Positions 48,249-62,018 of a DNA stretch of 64,000 nt are shown in pieces (the first letter of the stretch is position 1; the number at the start of each line of letters is the position of its first letter). Source of the stretch: Antedon mediterranea (taxonomy: Eukaryota; Echinodermata; Crinoidea; Comatulida; Antedonidae); NCBI RefSeq assembly GCF_964355755.1, contig NC_092677.1, forward strand, positions 11,988,601-12,052,600, in the 5' to 3' direction. Position numbers and translations under genes: made by a program. Below the pieces are notes generated by a model, which did not search any database, was not told where the DNA came from, and saw only the letters and a list, made by a program, of their open reading frames with translations.

Positions 48249-51200
48249 ATGGAAGCTAAACATCACGGTGTTGAGAGAAGACAGTCAGTAGAACATCATT
48301 ACGAAAGCATTCACGATCATTCTGGACGATATTTAGATGGAAAAGAATCACCAAATAGTGATATTTCATACGATTATCGTCAAGTTCATTCGGACACTTA
48401 TGGAAGCGATGGTGGTAGGTCCTACGAGTACGCTTATATGTACTCGCCTGGAGCCTTGTCTACCGGAAGTGGTATAGGGGAATCATTCGACTTTGGGCCC
48501 GCGTCTGTATACAACAACAAACCTTCACCGGGACAGGTACATGCGCCTGGAAGAGACGATCATTCAGCTATGTATCAACATCCGCAACATCCTTCTCATC
48601 ATCCAATAAAACGTGGGAGTGTTGACAATACATATCCAAATCACTATGATAACAATCGCGGCGTGCATGTGTCTCAAAGTCCTCGGTCAAGTTTCTCAAG
48701 TAGAGGTGAGCCAGCCAAATATGGCAGCCCAAGATCTGCTGCAACCAATCAACATAATCCTGGTATGATGCAGCCTAATTTTGGTGATAGAATGTCTCAG
48801 CAATTAGTCAGGGACAGTGTTAATCATTCTCCTCATCATCAACATCATAGTCCTAGGTCTAGCATAGATTACGGGCATCAAAGAAGGGGAAGTGGTGATC
48901 TCAATTCACAGTACAGGAATAGAGGACCACATCCACAGTACCCACCACCACCAAGAGGTGCTCCTCATCCTCATCATATGCAAGGTTACCATTCACCAAC
49001 AAGAGTACCATTACATAGGGGACCACCACCGAGTAGAGGCCCACCTCAACCAGCTAGTTATCAAAAGGTTAACTCAAACTCAAGAAACCATTATACACAC
49101 CCCCAAGATCCGCATGGTAAACCACCTGGGCAAGGGGTTGTTGACCTTGATAATATTTCATTGATGCTAAAGCAGTCAACACTGCAAGGAAATCAAGGAG
49201 GTCGTCCCTCATTGACCCCAAGCCCAAATAGTGCATTCACAGGACCCCACGAGCAACAGCGTACAGACAGAGGAGGCAGAGGTCATCCAGAAGAAAGTAA
49301 AGGGTCAAACCCATCTTTTAGAGAAACCAATTCAGGAAAATCGAGCAACTCTTCAAACCCAAACAGTGGTCTGTGGTTAGACTCAAATCAAAACCACCAT
49401 GGAAAAAATGGAATACATGTAAATGGAGATGACTATACAACCCCAGTGGGGGTGAAGATAGAAAGAGAACATAAAACAGAGGATCCAAGAACAGATTCAA
49501 TCGAAAAAAATCGGCCACCATTGACAACTCAAAAGTCAATGCCAACTGGAGATCAAAACAAATCTACCATTCCCCCAAAACACATACGTCAGAACAGCTA
49601 CCCAAGAACGCAAACATTTGGCGGTAGTCGACAACCAGAAGAACAAGTGCCTGTTTCAAAACAGAACTTGGGAGCAGTTGAACATTTGAAAGAACTTGCA
49701 CAAGAGAAATCAAATCTCCGACGAGAACCTTTACAGGATTCAGATCACCAGGTAACATAGGCTCTGATAATTAGTTGTTTTTATTTTGTCTATTTACAAC
49801 TTTGTTTTATTATATTTTTGCTTTTTCAATTTGTTACAGAATTTTGTTTATAGGACAGTATAATACAATATATATGAGTATGTTGTATGTGATATACTGT
49901 ACAGTTATAATATGTATTACCGTAATGCCTTTTTGTATGTTTATCATACTGTACTGTACATGCATTGACATACAGTACTGTATACAGTAACAACTGTCCA
50001 ATTTCACCATCAAAGCTTGCTTTCAGTACGTATGTAAACAATTATTGTATTGTAGATGTATATCCAGTTTTCAGGTTTAAATGTGAATTGCATCTTACTT
50101 CAATCAGGCCCTAATCCCATTGGCTTCTATTAGGGATGGAAGAAAGTAAAGTAAAGGGGCTTTTCCCCCGCAGGGGAGTGTCCCAACGGAGGTGCTGAAC
50201 AATTATGGCGACCCATATTCGTTTTTATTTATTTAGTTTTTTTATTATGTACATATTTTATTTCAATTTGTTTTTGTTCATGAATTTTGTCTTGTATGTG
50301 TGTACTATATGTGTGTACTGTACATGTAAATGGTATCCAAACTGACAAGCACTTGCTTTTTTGGCACTATTGAACATTGTAATTGTGAAAAAATATTGTG
50401 AATGAACAATACACGCTACATAGAATAGTATAAACAATAGCCTAAATTGGCTTTACAATTTAGTAATCAATAAATGACTGTACTGTACCTCAGTACATCA
50501 TTATGTTGGTCATTGATTGTTAAGTTCATTTTTCGAACAATGACTTGTAATCGGTTAATCTGTACTTAACTGGGCAGTTAAAGTTTAAGTAGTTGGTGAT
50601 AGAAACTGTTTTTTTTATGGAAAGTTTAATTATAGATTCTTATTTTTAATCAACACTCCGACTGAACTGAAAAATTGAGAAATTAAATTTCTTTAAATAA
50701 TAAGAATTTGAGTTTGGAAAACATTTTTTATTTAAAATTAAATCTAAATAAAATGTTTCTCTGGTTTCTACTACTTAGTCATTTTTGTACATTAATTGAA
50801 AGAGTTTTAAAATGGAATTTTAAAAATCTGCAAAATTATTTATTATTTAATTACAATAAAGCTTTGAGATTAATATTTAATTAAGACTTTTAACTGTCTA
50901 AACATTCAATAGTATTAAAAGGATTGAACCCTGTTGTGTTAATTAAATCAATTGCATTTTTTTAAACAGATAATTAATGAGAGAGTGATGTGACCTAGAA
51001 AATAAATTGTGAAGCTGTCTTTTTCAGAGAGGTCACAACAATGTCGTAAATCATACTACATTTCTTAGCTCACTAATTAAAATTGTTGGTTAACAGAATA
51101 AGGTTAAATATTAATTTTTTTAAACAGTTTTGTTGGGTTACAGTAATATTTATTGAAATACTGTTCAGTATACCAATAATATACGTCAGTGGCACTCAAT

Positions 51201-54200
51201 TATGTAACTTGGAGAGATTGGTTATTTGTCCGATGTGCGTCATACCTTATTAATGCCATGACACACCACTGACTCAAAAAAGTGACTTAAATGCAGGTGA
51301 CAATGATATGATGGAGAAGTGACAGACATTGACACGCCATTGTTTATTGATGTGATGTACCATCTAGATTCTTGGTACACACATATTCAATAATTATTTG
51401 TAAATGGCGCATCCACCTCTCCCAAGGGTCGTATAGTGGGTCATAAAATTGACTACATTACTATGGCCCTGTTTCTGCTGCCAATCCCAAATATACCGTA
51501 TAAATATACCGTATAAATATACCGTATATGAAATTTGTGCATCGTTTCCGCTGCACATACTTCGTGAGTGGGCTGTAAAAAAGTTGGCTTTCATTACCCA
51601 AAATGCATTTCGTGAGACGGAAGTATGGATTGACCTAGAGTCTCGTGTAGTGAGGTTACATGACAAAAACAAAACAATGATGGTTTCTCAAAACGTCGTG
51701 ACATTGTTTTCTATTTTAAATCTAATGAGCAGAAGTGGCAACGAATTTACACCGCACAAACAATCTAGAAATGTAGAATGGGCATTGACTAGATTTATGC
51801 AAAGAAGACGACGGCGTTTGCCGATAACTTTGGTTGGCGTTATTAAGTCTACCACAAATTCTGCTTTTATTTTGTTTGAGATACTTTTGTAAATCTCGGT
51901 ATCTCTTCTGTTAGTGTTACCATGCAGTCTTCCCCCAACCTTTGCTTCTACCCACAATTGAATTGCAAAAATAGTTATTTCTTTAGTCCACAGTGATATT
52001 TTGATCTGTTGCTTGCTTATACACGTGTGTGTCAATGCAGCAGAAAAACCAAACAAACGCGTCACGCTCTGTTAGTTTTTGACCTCGTGTCATGGGCCGG
52101 GTCACATATACGGTATATTTTGAGTGCAGCAGAAACGGGGTACGAAATATACGGTATATTTTGGAATATACCGTATAATATCCACAAACGATGGGGATAT
52201 TTATGCGGTATATATACCGCATATATATACGGTATATTTTTTATGAGACCCATTTCTGCTGCCAAAAAATATACCGTATATAAAATATACCGTATATATA
52301 CGGTATATTTTTGGCAGCAGAAACGGGGCCTATGAAAGGTGCTTCAAAAACATGATAGAAATAACTACCGTATATTTCGGTGTATAAGTCGCACTTTTGA
52401 CACGCAAATTTGACCTCTAAATTAAGGGTGCGTCTTATACACCGAACATAAATGCCACATCACACAGAGTGTACATATCGTCACCTCGTTGGCTAGGCTA
52501 GGCCTAGCTACAGTGTACTAACGTAACGGCAACCTGCTTCTGCCTAGTTTTCAAGGCATTTTAGCGTGATGTTATACTAAATATGATGAAAAGATTTGTT
52601 TATTATGGAGCTGTTTTAGGCGCTCCGATAAAATTTCATTTGTAAACGTTTACGATTGGAATAGTATTTATTTATAGTTATACGCACGATCGCCGACCCC
52701 CCAGCGCAAGCCCTTCTTGGCGGCCACATGTTGTACGGTATTCGACTAGTATATTCTCCAGGTGATTATAGCATGGACCTAGCGTACACACTTCTCGGAT
52801 ACATAGATACTAATCGAATACGATTGTCCGTGAAAACGTGCGCCCTCTCGAAATGATCGAGCGAGGCTAGCCCACACACGTGCGTGTTACACACACGGTC
52901 ATGCACTCAATGTTGCGGGTGCGAAACTCATGAATAACAAGTTAGAAACAACTTGTTGAGGCTGGGCGCGGCCGAGCCTAGGTAAGAAAAAACCTAAGTA
53001 AAGGACGCCGTTGTAGATATAACAAAATATATTATTACAATAAGATTGATTACAATTTAAAAAAAACATTGTTTTGATGAAATATAAGGTGCGTCTTATA
53101 CATCGACGATATAAAAAATACCGATGTTTTACTCTCAGTTAGGGGGTGCGTCTTATACACAGGTGCGACTTATACACCGAAATATACGGTATACGTATTG
53201 AAATCGTCCCAACTTATGATAAATTTCTGGTTTAACCCACCAGTACAGTACATAATTATTAATTAACTAATCAAACTTGTATACAATTCTTATATTATTT
53301 AAAGCACAATGTGTAACTGTAAGTAATTAAATGTTTGATCTTAAAGTACAGTATATATAGATATAATGAACATAGATCCATACACATTGTCAATGGAAAT
53401 TGTATTATGATGATGAGATGCCCCATGAGCTTTTACAGCAAATTACTACTGTATCATTCTTGCTTGTAGTGATACTATACTTCAATATATTGAACAAATA
53501 CATCGCCAAAATCAAACAAAGCGCACAGAAATGAAAGCTTATGACCAGAAGAGAAGAGACACTCAAGGCGTTAGCTTAAATTAGTTTTTGTCCAAGACCT
53601 GAAATTCACTTGCATGACTCGAGCTCTCAATGTTCAGTCAAAGTGTTAAATTATTGCTTTTTTATTTGTTATAATATTAACTTCAATTCTCATGGAATTA
53701 GATAGATTTTTTATGTTCAGTCAGTAGATTTGCCCTGTATATTCAGTCTGTATTTATTGTCTTTTTTAAAAAAATGTATTTGTTTTTATTTCGACCGTGA
53801 TTTTTGCCTGAAAATACAGACTTGTGAAACACATATAGAAATCGATTTGCAGACCACAAATGTTTGATTTGCGGAGAAGCTAGCCTATCATATCAAGACG
53901 AGTTTTCATGTTCTAGGGAAAAATCCCATCAAATGTTTACCAGACTACTAGGCATATAAAATTATTTCTAGCCTTCAAAAACTTTCATCAATGTACCCAA
54001 GTACATTGTCTAAACGTAACATAGCTCATGTGCATCATGTTGAGTCTTTGAAATTCGGAAATATGAATATTAAAACTGCGTATGAGCGAGTAGCCAATGG
54101 CATGCGGCTGAAACTAGTCAACTGGATAATCGTATGCACCAAGAATTCTTGGTGTCAAACCATGTGACTTTTACGTGTGTGCCCAGACGGAGTATCCAAA

Positions 54201-57200
54201 ATCAAGTAGTATATGTATGAAACGCGACATGTGGATATGTGGCAAAATATTTATCTTTTTACTAATATTAAGACAAAACTCCGTCTGGAACCCAGACTAT
54301 TTCAGTCAGGTACAAATACAATGTTTTAAATGCTCAGTCTAAAATTAATTTGAATGTTCCCTTTTCCTATGTATAGCAAGCCTCTTTATGCAAAATTATA
54401 TTGTATAACATTATACATTCTAACATAATTCGCTGCAAGGAGATTGTGGCACTGATAGAATTATTACATGTGGAGCATGACCTTTAAGATTGATTAAGAA
54501 ATAAAGTTGGTCTACAAAATCATGCATGTATAAATAGGTCAAGAATATAGGGCCAGTATCCACTACTGTATCAAAATTTTGCAGCATTATTTATTTATCA
54601 AATACAGTTTCTTACTCCATGATATACAGTATACTTATCGGTTTATTTATCAAAAATTCACATAAAAAAAAGTGCATACATCATTCAGCAAGTGACTGAT
54701 GAAGAATGTTTTTTTTTTGTTAACATGCAATCCAAAATTTTGTGAGAAAAAATATAACTTTTCCACTTAACGCACTACTGGACTTGGACAACAATGCATT
54801 TGTCTTCTATTTTAAACCTCAATTATGGGAAATTATCATTTATTGTTAAACTTCAATTATTCAATAGTGGAGGTTCCAAGTGTTGTGAATTGCTGTTTAA
54901 GTAGACTTACCCTTTGTTGTCATACAATTTATAATTTAAATCTTTTTTTTTCTGTAAGATCACTTATTTTTGTAAATAACAATTAGTTTGGTGTACTTTT
55001 TTGTCATTTTATTGTATTTAACCTACAGTACTGATAACTGTTAAATATAATTTTGAATTTAAATCTTCTCTGTGTACAGCTGTGGGTCACGTATTTCTTA
55101 TGTAACAAACTGTTTTCTTATGCACGGTATACTGTACTGTACTTTTTATTGTACTGTATACTGAAGTAATAGAAACTGTAGTTAAGATCAATCAAAAACT
55201 ATAGTTCAATTGGTCCAATCACAACATCTTTCTTGACTGCTTGTTAACCTTTACCCTCTGACCTGTAATACTATCCTTGATGATGGATGAGATTAGTTTC
55301 ATCTAAGGTCACATTGTGAAACTGTGTGAGTGGGCTTGTTTTAAGTACTGTACACCGTGACTGTTAAAGTGATGAAAAGATTCTTAGCTAACTAATAAAC
55401 TCTACCGAAGTTGTCTGATCAAATATACAGTTTCTACAGTTTTTCGGAAATAATGGCACAAAGTTTGTTACAAATATCGGAAAGTTTCCCCTGAAGCAAT
55501 AACTTTGCGATTATTTGCGTGGCTGAGTGCTTTCATTGTGTAGATAAAGATGATGGAATTTAGGGTGAGTTTGCTCTGTATTGCGGAGGCTCTAGTCTAT
55601 AATAAGTTAGTTTTCAGATCTGTATTTCTAATTTGTAGTTATAATGTTTATGTTGCTTATTAAAGGTAAAATAGGTTTGATGATATTACTGTCTGTACCC
55701 ATCTACTGTAAAGTGTTAGAGAGCCAAACTACTGCTGTTAGTTGTTGCATTGTAATTTTATGTTTTTAAGTCTATTGACTTTTTCGCTTGGAAACACATT
55801 GTTAAGACATTGTTAATAATATGTAAATATTGTATTTTTAAATGGCAGATTTAAAAAGACCTTTTTTCAGTTTTCGTTTTCAGTGCATTTTTTTCCCCTT
55901 TTTTTCTGATTATATCTTTGTACGACCTAGATCTGTTAGATCTGTATCTAGAAAATAATTTTTAAGGAAGAATGTTAAGAATAAAATGACTTCTTTTCTT
56001 TCAGTTTAAACCTGTAAAAGAAGGCAACTCTTTTCAAGAGAACAGTAAAATCCCTCCTCCTTGCGAGTATCAAGACTTGTCTGCACAAAAAGAGAACACC
56101 CATCCTTGCCCACCAATTGCCGTCCAACAAGAGAATTCACACCCTATCAGTGGTGGACCATCATTTGCCACCGGCCCACCCGTCTTGGCACGTCAGTTGT
56201 CCAGAGGTTCCAACCCGTTGCTGCGTTATGAGGTTATGGGACCGAAGCAGAAGGGAATGTCAGAAGCCGAAAGAAAATTGGAAGAGTTAACAAAACAGTT
56301 GGAAAAAGATATGGAAACGACAACGGTAGAAGAAGAATTTGGTAAGAGTTATATTATACAAAATAATCTTGTGATAAATAATTGAATTATTAATGCCCCA
56401 GTACCCAGAATCCTAACTGTTTTATCAACTGTAATATCGATCAAGTGAAAAATATCAATATAATTATGGTTTTTCACAGTTCATCTTCAGTCATGTAATA
56501 CTACAGTACTGTAGGGAAATCACTACTTATTTGAGTATATTTCATCAGTAAAGTAACGTTTAATTCTAACCATTCAGTACCCTGGTCTCGGAAATGTGAA
56601 CTTTCTTTTCTTCTTTTGGATCAAGCAGACTCGTATAATAAAGTCAAGTCTGCTATTTAAGGCTGTAACAAATGAGATAAAATCTCAAAAAATCTGACTC
56701 CCTGAAAAAACAGTAACCTCCTTAACTAAGTGGTTCTTTCCTACTCATAACATGCAAAACTACACTTTCAGCAAACACACATTTGGTCCTACCCAAAGGT
56801 TTTATTAAAGATTGTACAGCACTGTCAAAACCCTCTCTTCTCTGAAAGATTTTCTATAAGACATATTCTACAGTAACACAAAATAAGGTATAGTTATTTC
56901 AAATGATATGTACAGTATTGTTCCTTAGTTCCAAGTCTAACTGCTAAAATCAGAATTGATGTAATGCATTGGGCCAATGCACTTGTTGGTATCTTGGTCA
57001 CGCAAACAAAATACCATCTAAATGAAACATTGTGAATCATAGTACGGTTTGGGCGCATGTAATTCAACCTTGAAGATATTAGATATTTTCTAATACGAAT
57101 ATAAAGAGCCCTGTGTAACACCCAAAGATGAAAGAACAAATGTACAAAGACTGAACCTGTGATAAATAGAAGAGATTGTATAAAGACATTGTGTATATAA

Positions 57201-58333
57201 AGCATAGAAACGAAAGTACAAATTGTATTTTACATGGGGTTACAGTATTGTCAATAAGGAAGGGTATTATTAAAGCACTGAACAGCTGGGGTTCTGTTTG
57301 GTTTATGGGTTATACCAATATACCAATGTTATGCTTATAACAGAATAACAAGTTTAGAGGTATATATAGCATCAACAATCGGGCTGTTTTTATTTTTATG
57401 TACCTTGTCCACGTAAATAACCCCATGGGGCCTACTGGGAGGGTGCCTAGTATCTTTCTATGTAATATAATTGCACGATTAAACTTAAAATGCCTACAAA
57501 ACCTTATTCCTTTCTTTCTAGTTTTTAAACATTTAATGTTTTCTTCATTTACTAGGAGTTTGTGTCAAATGTGGCAAAAAGGTCAAGGGAGCTGGTCAAG
57601 CATGTCAAGCAATGGGCAGTCTTTACCACACCCGATGCTTCACATGCGTGTCATGTGGTAAGTAGTTGTCACATATTTTGACCATTTGCTCTCAACCGAA
57701 ATATAGTATGGTTTCCCAGAATCTTCATTCAACCGTCATCTCACTAAATACCAGTACTTTTAAATCTTCTTTAAATAAGAGTTTAGACAAATAGTAAAAA
57801 CTACACAAGTACACTGTACATGTCTTTTTCTTAAAACAAATTTTGCGACCCCTAAGTTTAAGGTCATAGTGAGCATGCTCCTAAGCTACATACAGTCACT
57901 GGTAGTCAATGATTTTATGGTGACCTTTGTCCCAAACATGTATAATAAGAAATAAAAATTATCCATGATATTGTGATTTTATTTGCCTCTAGTTATAAAA
58001 GAACATGACCTATATATATTCAAGACATTTGATACCACGACCCACTATACATTCTTGTTATTATAACCAATTGAAATGCTCTACAATCGTGGTATATCTT
58101 TAAGTCTACTTTATTAGCATGATGATGCATGAGATTACAAAAAAATGAATGTTCTTTACATAGATGATTATCTTGATTTCAGATGATGACCTTTAACTTG
58201 AAAATTTGATATGTTGATATGATAACATACTACATTTATGATTTTATTGTTTTAGTAAAGGTACAAAAATACATAAGGAGGAATGCAGCTGTTAAAATTG
58301 CTTGCAATTTGTGAAATTACTTGTCTGACTTAG

Positions 58334-58371
<38 letters not shown>

Positions 58372-61300
58372 TTGATCTAAATACTGTAAGCAATGATTCT
58401 GTAGGCATTTTTATATAATAATCAAATAATATTAAAAATGAAGAAAATGAAAAGCTAGAGATTATTTACAAAAAACATAGTCCTTGTTGAAGGCTATTTA
58501 TTAAATACATTGTATATATACTAAATTGTAATTGATTGTATTTTTTAATCTTAATGTGAACATTGTAATTCAATTTACCATATAAGGAAATGTTTAATAA
58601 AATCAGGATGTAAATAATATAATTAGAAGTGTAAAATAAACATTGTTCAAGTACTGTACACGCTATGGTATAATTATTTTAAATAATATTTTAAATAGGT
58701 CACAGAGAACTTGCATTTAATAGCGATTTAGCAGCCAACCAGTGGTATTGTTCATGTCCACCAAACTGTATGATTGGTCACTTTTTTGTTTTTCTATATT
58801 CAGGTCGAGCGTTAAGAGGTAAAGCTTTCTACAACGTTCATGGAAAAGTATATTGTGAAGAAGATTATCTAGTAAGTTGTAATTTAGATATTTATTACCG
58901 AAATTTTTTTGTTATTTAATTTCTGCCAAATAAAGATATAAAAGATAAGAAAAGATCAAACACCTACTGTATGCTAGTTGGCCATATTGGTTACTATACT
59001 AAAACACCAATTAACATACAGTTCATAATAATCAATGTATTATGGAATATTTATGTCACACATTTACACATATTACACATTTACATATACATTGACAAAT
59101 ACTTATGGCAAATAAGCAAATACCTTTGTCTGTAATTATGAAAAATTTAAGATATTTGCTTATTCATTACATAACAATATTTCATGGCAGAGGAAAATAA
59201 TAAATATTTCATGGAAAATATACTAATTATGATTTATTTGTAATTTGCATATTTAATATTTGCATATTCATTTTATATAATGAAAGAATAGAGGGAAAAA
59301 ACCCAAAAAATTGCATGAACTATATTACTGTTTTTGAATTGAAAAATAATGGTTGAATTCTGTATCTGTCATGAATACACACTTTATATTTATAACGTAA
59401 TAATTGCATGTGATATTCAAGCTCTGTTGCAACCTCATGAATATTCATATGTACAGTGTGTTGGGATATTCACATGGTAATAGCAATAATTAATTCTCAA
59501 CAACCTATTGGCTTGATTGCATATTTGATTGTTATTCTTGTCTTGATAGTATTATTAAATGTGTAGGCCGTGCTTAGGTGTTACAAGATTGGGGACCCAG
59601 TGGCTGGGTCAGTGTGAGGTGATTTTAAAAAATGTTATGATTCTTTGGAATTCATTGTACATAGGTGACCCCATAACCATGGTTATACCTCCATGCCCCA
59701 TCCAAACACATTCATGCCCCTTTGCGTTCACTGCACTGCATATATATACAGACAGAATATCCTCAACAAGGATGTCCCTGAATAGAGATTGGTTGTATTG
59801 TTTAAACATTTCTCCACATTCATTTCACAAGAAAAGTGTCCCCTTAATGGGGTGCCAAAGGAGGCGTTTTGCTGTAGTACCTAATTATAAACGACTTGAT
59901 CAGTAACAACAGAACCAGGTCACCTGGGTCACCTTTATTATTGTAAAATTGGATAACATTAATTGTTTCTTGATGAAGATATGCTCAGCTATTATTTATG
60001 TATATAAAAAAATAAACAATATATTAATTGATTGATTGATTGATTGTTTCCTTTTTGTTAGGATGATACATCTGTGCAGAATATTATTATAATATCCTCA
60101 TGTGTTATTCAGTATGATTCACTCTCTATTGATTTTGTCTGTGTGGTAATTTTAATAATGCAGTTTTTACATCTTGAGTTGAATGTTATTAAGACTTCTC
60201 TAGGTAAAGTTCATCTAAGACTGAATATAAAAAACGTAGGCTTGAATATAAAGGTGCACCTGAATGGAACAACCTTGGTGTTGTTGACATTCACTTGTCT
60301 AGGACGACGTTCAGCAAACTATGGGCCATGGTTCAAATTTGGGCTGCGAAAATTTTTGAAGGGCTGGTGGAACCGGATTTCAGGCCGTGAAATAGTTTAC
60401 AGAATGCTGCTCTAGAACCCTACTGTACAATCGTCTAAACATTAAACTTCATTAAAACTGTTAAACATAAATATATATATAAATATATATTTATGTACTG
60501 TAAATTATTGTTGTTTTTTTGTATATGCACAACCCCAGGGATGAACAACCATGTGTTGATCTAGGCTGGGCCTCAAGATCCACCAATCTAAATCGCATGC
60601 ATACAGATATATATCCACCAAAATACACCCCCCCCCCCCCCCAAAAAAAAGAAAAACAAAAAACCAACCAACAAGTGTCTTAACACCATCTTGTTCGCAG
60701 AGGTTCATTCGTTTTTTTATATTTTTTTTTATTTTGCAGTATTCTGGATTTCAACAAACTGCAGAAAAATGCGGAATCTGTGGACATCTCATTATGGAAA
60801 CGGTTAGCTTTATTAAAAATCAATTTCTCTTTATTATTTATATTGATCTTCCTTCATTTAAAAATTCTTTAGAATTATTTTAATGAAAGTAGAATCAAAA
60901 CATTTTTTATATTTGAGGCATTTTTAAACAGTTTCTTAAATGCTGTATTCAGAGTTTTTATTTTAAATCTATTTATTTCAACCATGTTTAAAGAGTTCAG
61001 CCCAGTGGGTTAAATATTATAAGAATACAAGGACAAACACATCTTCAGAACCTAAGTACAGTACATAGAATATAGACTTACTATACATTGAATTTTTTTG
61101 TCTGTATTTCTCAATTGTTTTGTTATTAAATTTGCTGTTATTGCTTTTACAATAATATAATTATATCAAATAATCATAATTTCTGCTGTAAGTATGGCAT
61201 TACTTAAAACCTAGACTACATTACGCATCATTATTTCTGTATGTGTCTACAGTGAATGCCAAGATGATGTGAACGCTCCTAATGAATTATTACAAATGTC

Positions 61301-62018
61301 ATAAGTACACTCTGCGGACCAATATGTTAATCAAAGTGGATTTCTTGAAGCTAATATGAATATGAGATGGCAATTATCAGACAAAGAACATTTATTATTT
61401 TATGATATTAATAATTCACATTATCGAATGTCTAAAGCGAATGTTTATTTATCATAATTTTGATTATTATTATTATAGAAATTTTTATAATCATTTATTA
61501 TTTTCATTATCACTATTCTCTTAAAATATACTTCCAAACTGTTGATATAAAATATATTAGTGATTGAATATGAGAGCTTTTGATATGCAATTACTTAGAA
61601 ATTTGTTAATTTATTGTGTGCATTTGAGGATATTGGGGGCGTGCTTCCTCACTTGGTTGCGTTACAGTTTTGACCGATTTTTTGTCCAACCAACGACACA
61701 ATATGCATAGGTTTTACTTTGTTTAAAATCAAAAGCTCTTAATAGCATGCAGAGGTCATAGGTCGCAAATAAAAATCTTCCATAGTGATAAAAGAAACAT
61801 AAGGGTCATATGTCCTCACTAGGCAAACCTTCAAACAATATAATATTCTTTAATTTGCAAATTTCTAGTGTAATGTTCTCTATGTAGATTCTGCAAGCAA
61901 TGGGCAAGTCATATCATCCAGGCTGTTTCCGCTGTGTTGTATGCAACCAGTGTCTTGATGGTGTACCATTTACGATAGACTCGGACCACAAGATATATTG
62001 TGTCAAAGATTATCACAA
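48249..62018 (+). CDS. LIM domain protein of the Ajuba/LIMD1/WTIP group (3' end outside the window)
   Basis: Zyxin-superfamily adaptor. In animals the Ajuba group restrains the Hippo kinase LATS/Warts and works at cell junctions and in P-bodies. Exons: 48249-49751, 56005-56341, 57556-57657, 58804-58871, 60740-60802, 61888-62018, all in phase, about 734 aa so far. Residues 1-600 are disordered, rich in His, Pro, Ser, Asn and Gln, with proline runs ([20 protein letters not shown]) that could bind SH3/WW domains. A short helix ([19 protein letters not shown]) precedes LIM1, as in vertebrate relatives. LIM1 spans about 616-668 (C-x2-C, H638, C641, C644, C647, C665, D668) and LIM2 about 681-732, with [11 protein letters not shown] and the group-typical DGVPFTIDS. 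The third LIM domain is not in the window. Large intron 1 holds two DNA transposons. Confidence 0.93.
51464..52330 (-). mobile_element. PIF/Harbinger-like element with decayed Myb/SANT frame (LIM gene intron 1)
   Basis: About 867 bp, with ends GGCCCTGTTTCTGCTGCC and GGCAGCAGAAACGGGGCC as near-perfect terminal inverted repeats, flanked by TAT on both sides. Both ends carry several copies of AAATATACCGTAT, a palindromic word that could be the protein-binding site. On the minus strand an open frame (52065 to 51688) encodes a Myb/SANT-like segment: [19 protein letters not shown], then [15 protein letters not shown], the pattern W...LW.E...IY..IS..L found in the DNA-binding partner protein of Harbinger elements. 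The second half is not recognisable, so it is likely a deletion derivative that has lost its nuclease. Confidence 0.62.
52368..53191. mobile_element. Second inverted-repeat DNA element (LIM gene intron 1)
   Basis: About 824 bp bounded by inverted repeats of about 27 bp: CCGTATATTTCGGTGTATAA at the left and TTATACACCGAAATATACGG at the right, each flanked by TA. Subterminal copies of GTGCGTCTTATACA(C/T)CGA occur near both ends. The interior has no transposase frame. A TA duplication suggests a TA-targeting superfamily; it is not assigned further. It begins only 37 bp after the end of the preceding element. Confidence 0.75.
58335..58369. repeat. (TA)n microsatellite
   Basis: About 17 perfect TA repeats in LIM gene intron 3. 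Confidence 0.95.
59690..59882. mobile_element. MITE family B-like fragment (LIM gene intron 4)
   Basis: Contains ATGTCCCTGAATAGAGATTG, GTGTCCCCTTAATGGGGTGC and AAAGGAGGCGTTTTGCTGTA, the same order of words as the family B element at 20256-20428. The left end is unclear. A 115-codon open frame overlapping it is a by-product of the repeat. Confidence 0.5.
60280..60415. mobile_element. Possible hAT-like DNA element remnant (LIM gene intron 4)
   Basis: The sequence GTTCAGCAAACTATGGGCCA through CAGAATGCTGCTCTAGAAC resembles dispersed non-autonomous DNA elements in animals with CAGCA..AAACT ends. No clear target-site duplication. Low-confidence call from sequence style only. Confidence 0.3.
60628..60642. 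repeat. Poly-C run followed by poly-A
   Basis: Fifteen C then eight A residues in LIM gene intron 4, about 100 bp before exon 5. The minus strand would be a G15 tract. Confidence 0.95.

Larger units (their letters stand above)
49752..56004 (+). other. LIM gene intron 1
   Basis: 6.25 kb, bounded by CAG/GTAACA and TTTCAG. Besides the two DNA transposons, it holds a family B-like fragment near 50150-50205 (GTGTCCCAACGGAGGTGCTG) and many TACTGTA palindromes. From 53.2 to 56.0 kb no repeat or reading frame of note is seen. An inverted pair, CCCAGACGGAGT (about 54181) and ACTCCGTCTGG (about 54279), may mark another small element. Confidence 0.6.

Noticed and set aside
51449-51892. 147-codon plus-strand open frame in LIM gene intron 1
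   Set aside because: It overlaps the transposon on the opposite strand of the Myb/SANT-like frame and matches no family.
59559-60415. Open frames of 115 and 113 codons in LIM gene intron 4
   Set aside because: They overlap dispersed repeat sequence and have no recognisable domain; the exons on either side splice over them in phase.
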